From contig NZ_CP048000.1 of NCBI RefSeq assembly GCF_009931695.1, forward strand, positions 5,350,501-5,414,500: a DNA stretch of 64,000 nt, given 5' to 3'. This DNA is from Anaerocolumna sedimenticola (GTDB taxonomy: Bacteria > Bacillota > Clostridia > Lachnospirales > Lachnospiraceae). Of the stretch, positions 8,510 to 15,471 are shown piece by piece. Each line of letters starts with the position of its first letter. Position 1 is the stretch's first letter. The notes beneath the pieces are model-generated. The model saw only the letters and a program-made list of their open reading frames with translations. It was not told the DNA's origin and did not search any database. The position numbers were made by a program, and so were the translations under genes.

Positions 8510-10327
8510 TCATGAATTAAGTTCTACAATGCCTGCAAGTACAAAGCAAACGCATGGCAAGGCAACACCATTTCCCCACATTTTATATTCTGCTGAATCC
8601 GAGTGAGGATGTTGTAACCATTTGATAATTTGCTTTATACTTTTTGGCTTCTTAGCTTTCCCTATTATCCTTCGGTGTGTTTCAAATACATCCATCCAGA
8701 AAGCAATATCTTCTTCCATAGGATCTTTTGTTCCAAGGTCACTACACCACCAATCCGGGAATCCTTGAAGTCTTGCGCACTCTGTTGGTGTCAGCCTTCT
8801 TACAATATACTCTGCACCATCAATATCATTAATTAACGGAGGGTCTTTATAATCTGTTGCCACAAGTGTATTTGCCAGCTCTGTTTCTGCACTGGTAAAG
8901 AAGGATGCCTTACTGGATGAATAGGTTGGAGTCGCTACTGCACTCGGCCCCTGCGCATTTAGTGTTGAAGAGATGCCTTCATCGTTTATACCTAGGTTTC
9001 TTGCAAAGTTCTGACCACAATTAAAGCTTTCTCTATCAATGGCATAGACTACAGCGTGTTTATCTACGGTATTTAATGTGAAAGAAACATCCTCGCTTAC
9101 ACCATCACCTTGTGGCCCATTGCAATCTCTTCTTCCAATCATTGAGCCTTGCAGAGCAACCACAGCAATACCTCCTTGATTACAGGATGGGTTTCCTCCG
9201 TTACAATCCACGGTTCGAGAGGTATTTGCCTCATAGAACCCGCTGTGTGGGTTATCGGATTTCATCGAGTTGCTATCTTTAGCACAAATTCCAAAAGCAG
9301 CAGGTACAAATAAAGTCTGATCATTATTACAGGAAATCGTGGCTGATTTATTATCCTGAATTAATGCTCCCTTACCACCACCTTCACAGCCGCACCGGAT
9401 TTTTAAAGTCTTAGGTGTTTCCATAACAAAAGGTTGATTATTGCCACCCGTACCAAAAGTAGCAAGAACTGTCTGTGATGTTTTAAGCGGTCCCACATAG
9501 CGACTGTCCTGGGAGTGATTTTCAAATACCAGTGGAGGGTGGTTTGATTTAGCTCGAAGGGTACTAGTCATATCCTCTGTGACATCCATACGATTCCCGC
9601 CCTCGTCATTTAAGCAGATTGTGCCTGTTTCTCCAGTGCCATCTTTAACATAGGTGGTAATTCCTTTCCACGGCTTGATGCTCTGCGAAGAATACCTTGA
9701 CAAGCCTTCGGACTCAAATAATATTTTTCCGGCACTCCTACCTGTAAAATCCGCGACAAGGTAGATACGCTTTCTTCGTTGGGGTACTCCCCAGTATTGC
9801 GCATCAATTGTTCTCCAGGCGATGGAGTAATCTTCTCCCACGATTTCTCCTGCACTAAGCCATTTGTTAGGCTTAGGAATAGATATGGTTTCATCTTTAA
9901 TCCCTGTGATACTTTTGAGGACTGCCCTAAAGTCCTCTCCTTTGTTTGAAGAGAATGCTCCGAGGACATTTTCCCACACGATAAATCTTGGATGTTGTCC
10001 ATTCGTTTTGCACCTCATTTCCTTGACAATTCGAATTGCTTCATAAAAAAGGACGGATTGTTCTCCGTCCAGACCAGTTCTTTTCCCTGCTACACTCATA
10101 TCCGTGCAAGGAGAACCGAAGGTAATTATATCTACAGGCGGAAGCTCCCCGCCGTTTAGTTTGTTGATATCTCCATAATGTTTCATCTGTGGGATACGTT
10201 TGGTTGTAACCTTTATTGGAAATGGTTCGATTTCAGATGCCCATAAAGGTTTAATGCCACAGAGAATGCCTCCCAAGGCAAATCCCCCACTACCATCAAA
10301 GAGTGAGCCGAGGGTTAGTTTATTCAT
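8510..10327 (-). CDS. C5-cytosine DNA methyltransferase with repeat-rich target region
   Basis: This 605-residue enzyme has the C5-cytosine methylase motifs in order: motif I LGSLFDGSGGFALGG (about 6-20), the catalytic GSPC with Cys at about 74, ENV at 119-121, QRRKRIYLVADF at 183-194, motif IX RRLTPTECARLQGFPDWW at about 510-527, and motif X WGNGVALP near 584. Between motifs VIII and IX, where the target recognition domain normally sits, are some 270 residues made of about seven degenerate units ending in xTLxx...PxxV. Some units are Cys/Gly rich. It may protect phage DNA from host restriction. The start overlaps the next methylase gene by 4 bases. Confidence 0.92.
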   Translation of the reverse strand: MNKLTLGSLFDGSGGFALGGILCGIKPLWASEIEPFPIKVTTKRIPQMKHYGDINKLNGGELPPVDIITFGSPCTDMSVAGKRTGLDGEQSVLFYEAIRIVKEMRCKTNGQHPRFIVWENVLGAFSSNKGEDFRAVLKSITGIKDETISIPKPNKWLSAGEIVGEDYSIAWRTIDAQYWGVPQRRKRIYLVADFTGRSAGKILFESEGLSRYSSQSIKPWKGITTYVKDGTGETGTICLNDEGGNRMDVTEDMTSTLRAKSNHPPLVFENHSQDSRYVGPLKTSQTVLATFGTGGNNQPFVMETPKTLKIRCGCEGGGKGALIQDNKSATISCNNDQTLFVPAAFGICAKDSNSMKSDNPHSGFYEANTSRTVDCNGGNPSCNQGGIAVVALQGSMIGRRDCNGPQGDGVSEDVSFTLNTVDKHAVVYAIDRESFNCGQNFARNLGINDEGISSTLNAQGPSAVATPTYSSSKASFFTSAETELANTLVATDYKDPPLINDIDGAEYIVRRLTPTECARLQGFPDWWCSDLGTKDPMEEDIAFWMDVFETHRRIIGKAKKPKSIKQIIKWLQHPHSDSAEYKMWGNGVALPCVCFVLAGIVELNS

Positions 10328-11586
10328 TCTGCATTCACCTCCGGCAAATCACTATACTTATATTTGGTACCATCTCTTAGAAGAAGTACACCATCTGAAT
10401 TACCGACTTGCTCAATATATCGATTGACAATAACATCACAATACTTTTCATCTAACTCAACCATATAGCAGATACGATCAATCTGCTCACAAGCAATAAG
10501 TGTGCTTCCAGAGCCTCCGAAGGGGTCAAGAACGATTGAGTTAGTTAAACTGGAATTTCCAATTGGATAAGCTATAAGTGCTACTGGTTTCATCGTTGGA
10601 TGATCCGCATTTTTACTCGGCCTGTCAAATTCCCAGATAGTCGTTTGCTTTCGATCGGAGTACCATTGATGTTTCCCTTTTTTCTTCCATCCAAAGAGAA
10701 TTGGTTCATGCTGCCATTGGTATGGACTTCTTCCTAAAACAAGACTTTGTTTTTTCCATATGCAAGTACCACTTAAATAAAACCCTGCATCAGAAAAAGC
10801 TTTTCTAAAGTTAAGTCCTTCCGTATCGGCATGGAAAACATAAATGGAACCATCATCAGCAATAACCTTTGCCATATTGCTAAAACTATCAAAAAGGAAA
10901 TTAAAAAAGGCATCTGACGAAAGATTATCATTTTGTATCTTTCCTGCAGTGCCTTCATATTTCACGTTATAGGGAGGGTCGGTTACAATTAAGTTTGCCT
11001 TTTTACCATCCATCAATATTTCATATGTTTCTGATTTTGTACTGTCTCCACATAAAAGACGATGCCTACCTAAAATCCACAAATCACCTTGCTGTGAGAA
11101 TGTAGGTTTTTTCAGCTCTTCGTCCACATCAAAATTATCTTCTTTTACATCTTCAGCAGAGTTTAAAAGGGTATTTAATTCAGCTGTATCAAAACCTAAA
11201 AGGTCGATATCAAAGTCCAGTTCCTGTAAACTTTCCAATTCAATGGCCAATAAATCTTTATCCCATCCTGCATCTTCAGCTAGTCTGTTATCTGCAATAA
11301 TGTAGGCTTTCTTTTGTGCCTCAGTTAGATGGTCAACAAACACGCAAGGTACTGTTTCTAAGCCATCCTCTTTTGCAGCTAACAATCTGCCATGCCCTGC
11401 AATAATATTATATTTTCTATCAATTAAAATCGGATTTACAAAACCGAACTCTCTAAGGCTTGATTGGATTTTTTTTATTTGCTCTTTGCTATGGGTTCTT
11501 GAATTATTTGCATATGGTACAAGTTTTGAGATTTCAACTTGTTGCAATTCATGAGTATATTTCTTATCATTATCCAATTTTCTCAC
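10324..11586 (-). CDS. ParB-like plus amino-methyltransferase fusion
   Basis: This 420-residue protein has an N-terminal ParB/Srx-like domain (about 13-100; NPILIDRKYNIIAGHGRLLAA) and a C-terminal DNA adenine-N6 or cytosine-N4 methyltransferase. The catalytic motif is DPPYNVKYEG at about 203-212, and the cofactor motif is LDPFGGSGSTLIACEQ near 355-370. The order DPPY before FGGSG is that of the beta class. Such fusions are common between small and large terminase genes in clostridial phages, and probably modify phage DNA. The start is a GTG at 11586 with a weak upstream signal. Confidence 0.9.
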   Translation of the reverse strand: MRKLDNDKKYTHELQQVEISKLVPYANNSRTHSKEQIKKIQSSLREFGFVNPILIDRKYNIIAGHGRLLAAKEDGLETVPCVFVDHLTEAQKKAYIIADNRLAEDAGWDKDLLAIELESLQELDFDIDLLGFDTAELNTLLNSAEDVKEDNFDVDEELKKPTFSQQGDLWILGRHRLLCGDSTKSETYEILMDGKKANLIVTDPPYNVKYEGTAGKIQNDNLSSDAFFNFLFDSFSNMAKVIADDGSIYVFHADTEGLNFRKAFSDAGFYLSGTCIWKKQSLVLGRSPYQWQHEPILFGWKKKGKHQWYSDRKQTTIWEFDRPSKNADHPTMKPVALIAYPIGNSSLTNSIVLDPFGGSGSTLIACEQIDRICYMVELDEKYCDVIVNRYIEQVGNSDGVLLLRDGTKYKYSDLPEVNAE

Positions 11587-11728
11587 CCCGTTCTAGCAAT
11601 TTTATAAGACCTTTATTTGCACCAACAACATCGCCAGCTAATGCTTGCCCGCGTATTGTTTTATACTGTTGCGTAGTTAATCTTTCTCTTTGCTTTTTTA
11701 AATGCTTTAAAAATATATTTAGAGTCAT
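11570..11728 (-). CDS. Small conserved phage protein (52 aa)
   Basis: Translating the minus strand between the terminase small subunit and the ParB-methylase gives a 52-residue basic protein beginning MTLNIFLKHLKKQRERLTTQ and containing IRGQALAGDVVGANKGL. This sequence style recurs as a short gene at this position in related phages. It overlaps the next gene's GTG start by 17 bases. The function is unknown; it may be a small DNA-binding or packaging accessory protein. Confidence 0.7.
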   Translation of the reverse strand: MTLNIFLKHLKKQRERLTTQQYKTIRGQALAGDVVGANKGLIKLLERGEKIG

Positions 11729-11735
11729 GCGCTAC

Positions 11736-12311
11736 CTACCTCTTTCTTCCTGATAAAAGAGCCTCCATAATTTCGTCTTGAGGATTTCCAATAAATGACG
11801 TCGTGCAATTTTGTTTTACGATATCAAAAATCTCATACCAAATAAGATTTGCTTGCTTTTGAAACGATTGGCTCATCTGTACAAATGGACTTGTTATAGC
11901 ACCACCTGTTGTTGGATGTTTTCCTAAAAGCCCGTATGTACTAATCGCTTCCTCACACTGGATATAACGGGTAAATGCTTGTGCATAAGCTTCAATCAAT
12001 CGAGGGTTAACGAACTTCTCGCACCCACGTTCTTTCAGCCATTTCCAAGTTTCAGTGTATAATAAATCTGCACCTAACGGTTTACCATCCCTTTGTTTTG
12101 CACTGAGATAATCACTCGGAGCGGGCATATCTTCTCCGTACAATTCTACGACTCCCTCCGGTTCATCAATCTTAAATACTGTTTCAGGCTGTAGGTCTGG
12201 TACCTCTAATATCTTTGCTGCTTTGCCGCTTGCTATTTTATCAGAAAGTGGTAGTGGCTTATCACCTGCACGAACTCGTCTTCCTCCTCTATTCGTTCCG
12301 TCTTTCGCCAC
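11736..12311 (-). CDS. Terminase small subunit, P27-like
   Basis: From a GTG at 12311 (AAAGGAG at 8 bases) this gives 191 residues with a basic Gly/Arg-rich N-terminus (GTNRGGRRVRAGDKPLP) and a C-terminal helical domain (ADLLYTETWKWLKERGCEKF ... FTRYIQCEEAISTYGLL). That pattern is the P27-family small terminase, which recognises the packaging site and loads the large subunit. A longer reading from 12449 overlaps the HNH gene and lacks a ribosome binding site, so it is rejected. Confidence 0.85.
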   Translation of the reverse strand: MAKDGTNRGGRRVRAGDKPLPLSDKIASGKAAKILEVPDLQPETVFKIDEPEGVVELYGEDMPAPSDYLSAKQRDGKPLGADLLYTETWKWLKERGCEKFVNPRLIEAYAQAFTRYIQCEEAISTYGLLGKHPTTGGAITSPFVQMSQSFQKQANLIWYEIFDIVKQNCTTSFIGNPQDEIMEALLSGRKR

Positions 12312-12423
12312 ATTTTGCTCCTTTCTTGACTTGCAGGGGTTAATCCCCCGTTTGAACTGGATTTTTTTTGCGTGATGCCCCACGCCCGTTGCACAAATGG
12401 AAAGCTGTGGAGATTTGACCCCC

Positions 12424-12783
12424 CTACCGGGTTCCCCAACGGTCTCCATCTCTTGCAGTGATGGCCGAATGACAAGGTGTACAAAGAGCCATCAGGTTTC
12501 TTTTATCGTGAGTTCCACCTTTTGAAAGTGGTAAGATATGATGCACCTCTGTTGCTGGTGTCAGCCTTCCATTCTTCTTACACTCTTCACAGAGAGTGTG
12601 GGCAGCAATATAGCTATCACGAATGCGTTTCCAAGCTCGACCATAACGCTTTCTTGTTTCAGGGTCACGGTCATACTTTTCATACCGTGATGCTTCCTTC
12701 TTCGCATGCTCCTCACAAAAACGACCGTCTGTTAACTCAGGGCAGCTAGGATATGAACAAGGTCGCTTAGGCTTCATTGGCAT
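12424..12783 (-). CDS. HNH endonuclease
   Basis: A 119-residue protein from the ATG at 12783, chosen because GAGGTG lies 6 bases upstream. It has Zn-binding pairs CSYPSCPE and CEECKK, then the HNH core EVHHILPLSKGG with NLMALCTPCHS. Phage HNH nucleases beside terminase genes help cut concatemers at cos or during packaging start. It precedes the small terminase, the usual order, and is probably the first gene of the late transcript. Confidence 0.9.
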   Translation of the reverse strand: MPMKPKRPCSYPSCPELTDGRFCEEHAKKEASRYEKYDRDPETRKRYGRAWKRIRDSYIAAHTLCEECKKNGRLTPATEVHHILPLSKGGTHDKRNLMALCTPCHSAITARDGDRWGTR

Positions 12784-12808
12784 CTGCTTCACCTCACTTT
12801 TGGGCATA

Positions 12809-12843
12809 ACAAAAGCCACCAAGGATCTCTCCTGCGGTGGCTT
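12809..12843 (-). terminator. Strong hairpin with U-tract in the late-operon leader
   Basis: On the minus strand the arms AAGCCACC (12843-12836) and GGTGGCTT (12820-12813) enclose a second stem AGGA-GAGA-TCCT and are followed by TTTTGTT. This is a textbook intrinsic terminator shape. It lies between the putative late promoter and the HNH gene, so it could end the early transcript, attenuate the late one, or both. Confidence 0.75.
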
Positions 12844-12866
12844 GTGTCTATACTTTCTACAATACC

Positions 12867-12894
12867 ATTATACTATATTCTGTAATAACATCAA
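12867..12894 (-). promoter_or_regulatory. Putative late-operon promoter
   Basis: On the minus strand TTGATG (12894-12889) is separated by 16 bases from TATAAT (12872-12867). It lies between the late regulator gene and the HNH/terminase genes and reads toward them. The match to a vegetative promoter is good (4/6 and 6/6), though activity is not proven. Transcription would enter the terminator-like hairpin about 20 bases after the start. Confidence 0.6.
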
Positions 12895-12901
12895 CTCTCC
12901 T

Positions 12902-13318
12902 TTACTCTCCACTTGCATTAACAACAACTTTCTTCAGTGCTCTATCACGCATTCGATAAGTATGCTGAATGCTATAGCCCATCTTGATAGCAACTTCCTC
13001 CCATGTACAGCCACAAAGAAAACGAAGCTCAAGCAAGGTCTGGTATTCCTTATTTTCTACTGCTTTGATACTAGCAGCAATCTGCCGCTTAATGTCCATT
13101 AACTGATGTATGTCACGATCAATTTCTCTTTGAAGATCCACAATCTTTGTAACGACATTTGCCATAGAAGAAATGCTATGGTTGGGATTGCGAGGCATAC
13201 CACTGATGGTAGAGGTGCATTTTGTTGCTAGTTCATTTAAGGAAGCAAGCTGTTCAAGCTTACTGTCAATGCGAAGGTCAAGTCGGTAGGCTTGGCTAAG
13301 AAAATCTAATGTAGTCAT
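12902..13318 (-). CDS. ArpU/DUF1492-like late transcription regulator
   Basis: This 138-residue protein has a long N-terminal helix (residues 1-90) and a C-terminal helix-turn-helix (LRFLCGCTWEEVAIKMGYSI, then TYRMRDRALKKV) resembling sigma-70 region 4. This is the DUF1492 / ArpU-type group of phage late activators. The ATG at 13318 has GGAGGTGGGC before it and follows the upstream gene's stop directly. Its place just ahead of the HNH-terminase block supports a role in turning on late genes. Confidence 0.8.
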   Translation of the reverse strand: MTTLDFLSQAYRLDLRIDSKLEQLASLNELATKCTSTISGMPRNPNHSISSMANVVTKIVDLQREIDRDIHQLMDIKRQIAASIKAVENKEYQTLLELRFLCGCTWEEVAIKMGYSIQHTYRMRDRALKKVVVNASGE

Positions 13319-13319
13319 A

Positions 13320-13640
13320 TCAGCCCACCTCCATTTCACGAATCTGCTTTAATAGCACATCACCATCCAGAGCAGTGAGCTCCCCAAACCAACCGGAACG
13401 GAAAAAGCGTTCTACATCATCCCGCTCTCCTTCATTTTTAATGATATTATTTAGCAGAGTAATCTTTCGAATATCCTTTTTCGCTTCCTCAGTATCTAGA
13501 TCAGGAGTATGTGGATGGTGTTTTAGGAAATGGATTGCTTCTCGGTAGTCCTTAACTGCCTGTATGATAATGGCATTTGCTAGATTGGAAAATCCATCTT
13601 CAACTATAAAAGGTTTAACTAGCATACCTTTTTTGTACAT
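13320..13640 (-). CDS. Conserved phage protein, function unknown
   Basis: A 106-residue protein from the ATG at 13640, preceded by GGAGGTGCTGTTT. It contains GFSNLANAIIIQAVKDYREA, a helical region, and EGERDDVERFFRSGWFGEL near the C-terminus. The FFRSxWFxxLT segment is common in small phage proteins coded beside the late regulator. No catalytic residue pattern is visible. It probably belongs to the early minus-strand operon. Confidence 0.6.
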   Translation of the reverse strand: MYKKGMLVKPFIVEDGFSNLANAIIIQAVKDYREAIHFLKHHPHTPDLDTEEAKKDIRKITLLNNIIKNEGERDDVERFFRSGWFGELTALDGDVLLKQIREMEVG

Positions 13641-13694
13641 AAACAGCACCTCCGATTTTAGAATTTTATTCCACTCGGATTTACTCAGATTGTC

Positions 13695-15062
13695 TCAGAT
13701 TTGCAGATTAGCCTTTACAGCATCGATTAATGCGAATTGTGTATTGTTCTTTTCTGACAATGCTTTTAAAATCGTCTCATCAATCGTTCCTTTGGCTACT
13801 ATGTGCTGCACCACTACGGTATTTTCAGTCTGCCCCTGTCTCCATAACCTTGCTATTGTCTGCTGATACAATTCCAAGGACCATGTCATTCCAAACCAGA
13901 CAATGGTGGATCCACCAGATTGGAGGTTAAGGCCATGACCGGCACTCGCAGGATGTATTAATGCTACAGGAAGCTTACCAGCATTCCATTTTTGGATACT
14001 TTTGTCTGTATTCAGCTGTGTGAATTCCACTTTCAATTTGTTAAGCCTCTCTGTGATTCGCTCCAAATCATGTCGAAACCAATAAGCCACTAAGATTGGC
14101 TTGCCATTTGCTGCTTCAATAATATCCTCCAAAGCATCCAGTTTTTTGTCGTGGATATACACGATTTTATCTTTGTCGGAATACACCGCCCCGTTTGCCA
14201 TCTGACACAGCTTCCCTGAAAGTGCTGCTGCATTTGCTGCAGTAATATCATCATCGTTATTAAAAGGAAGCATTAAATCCCTTTTCATGTCATCGTATAA
14301 ATCCTGTTCTTCTGGGTCCAGATAAACTAAATAGTTAGAATTAATTAGTTCTGGCATCTGCAGATAGTCGGTGGATTTCATAGAAATCGTAATATCCGAT
14401 ATTTTGTCATAGATCCGTTGCTCAGCTCCCGGCAATAATTTGTAGCTATAAACAATCTGACCATTCATTCTATCGGGCTTGAAGTAGTTATTACGAAACT
14501 GGGTAATGAATCTTCCAAGACGCAAACCCATATCAAGCACACGGAACTCAGCAAACAAATCCATCAAACCGTTACTACTTGGTGTTCCTGTGAGTCCTAC
14601 TACTCTTTTTATCTTTGGTCTTACCTTCATAAAAGCTCTAAATCTCTTTGACTGCCAGTTCTTAAATGAAGATAGCTCATCGATTACAACCATGTCGTAA
14701 TCAAATGGAAGATTGCTTTTCTCAATGAGCCATTGAAGATTCTCACGATTGATAATGTAAATATCTGCTTTGGCTTTTAGTGCTATAAGCCTGTCGGCTT
14801 CTGTTCCAACTGCTATGGAGTACTTCAAATCCTGTAGATGCTCCCACTTGGCTATTTCTGCTGACCAGGTATTTCTTGCCACTCTTAACGGTGCTACCAC
14901 TAAAACCTTGTGTATCTCGAAGTAATCAAATAACAAGTCAACTATTGCAGTCAGAGTAATACTTGTTTTTCCCAGACCCATATCTAAAAGGACTGCTGCA
15001 ATGGGATGTGTTTTGATATATTCGATAGCATATTGCTGGTAGCTATGTGGATTGTATTGCAT
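13695..15062 (-). CDS. SNF2-type phage DNA helicase
   Basis: This 455-residue superfamily 2 ATPase has Walker A DMGLGKT at about 27-33 and the DExx box VVIDELSSF near 125-133. The TGTPSSNG segment is motif III-like, and the C-terminal motif VI is QQTIARLWRQGQ near 404-415. It is shorter than chromatin-type SNF2 proteins and matches phage helicases coded next to VRR-NUC nucleases. It probably acts in phage replication or recombination. The ATG at 15062 (GGAGGGATTATTG) is preferred over the TTG just before it. Confidence 0.9.
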   Translation of the reverse strand: MQYNPHSYQQYAIEYIKTHPIAAVLLDMGLGKTSITLTAIVDLLFDYFEIHKVLVVAPLRVARNTWSAEIAKWEHLQDLKYSIAVGTEADRLIALKAKADIYIINRENLQWLIEKSNLPFDYDMVVIDELSSFKNWQSKRFRAFMKVRPKIKRVVGLTGTPSSNGLMDLFAEFRVLDMGLRLGRFITQFRNNYFKPDRMNGQIVYSYKLLPGAEQRIYDKISDITISMKSTDYLQMPELINSNYLVYLDPEEQDLYDDMKRDLMLPFNNDDDITAANAAALSGKLCQMANGAVYSDKDKIVYIHDKKLDALEDIIEAANGKPILVAYWFRHDLERITERLNKLKVEFTQLNTDKSIQKWNAGKLPVALIHPASAGHGLNLQSGGSTIVWFGMTWSLELYQQTIARLWRQGQTENTVVVQHIVAKGTIDETILKALSEKNNTQFALIDAVKANLQI

Positions 15063-15324
15063 CAATAATCCCTCCGATCTTTTCTACCGAATCTAACACA
15101 TATACTTTAAATCCCAATTGATAAAGTAACTTATGTCTAGTAAGCTGCAACGGTCTTTGTTTCTCACCAGGTGCTTTCACTTCCACAAATCCAAACTTTC
15201 CTCCCGGAAGTAATATCAATCTATCCGGCATACCCGAAAAGCTAGGTGATGTAAACTTCGGGCAAATACCACCTTTGGCTTTAACTGCTACAACAAGTTT
15301 TTGTTCTATAATCTTCTCACGCAT
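15043..15324 (-). CDS. VRR-NUC domain nuclease
   Basis: A compact 93-residue protein matching a stand-alone VRR-NUC domain, a PD-(D/E)XK nuclease family. Key pieces are GMPDRLILLPGGKFGFVEVK, giving the D and ExK residues, and the KLLYQLGFKVYVLDSVEKI tail. The end overlaps the helicase start by 20 bases, which implies coupling. Phage VRR-NUC proteins are thought to resolve branched DNA during replication or packaging. Confidence 0.9.
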   Translation of the reverse strand: MREKIIEQKLVVAVKAKGGICPKFTSPSFSGMPDRLILLPGGKFGFVEVKAPGEKQRPLQLTRHKLLYQLGFKVYVLDSVEKIGGIIDAIQST

Positions 15325-15357
15325 TTTCTCGCATACCTTTCCATCAAGATTATTGGG

Positions 15358-15457
15358 GTGTGGAGGTCTTTGGAGGCTGATTCTATAACTTTATATATAG
15401 GCTATTTTTTTACCCCTATAAGAAAGTTTATATATCAAGTTCCATAGACCTCCACAC
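15358..15457. repeat. 17-bp inverted repeat spanning a 100-bp gap
   Basis: GTGTGGAGGTCTTTGGA at 15358-15374 and TCCATAGACCTCCACAC at 15441-15457 are inverted copies with one mismatch. The 66-base interior is very AT rich and holds further complementary tracts (for example TTTATATATAGG against CCCTATAAGAAAG). It fills the gap between the primase and the VRR-NUC gene. It could be a terminator or attenuator, a replication origin structure, or a protein site. Confidence 0.7.
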
Positions 15458-15471
15458 ATAGTTAAAAAGCC

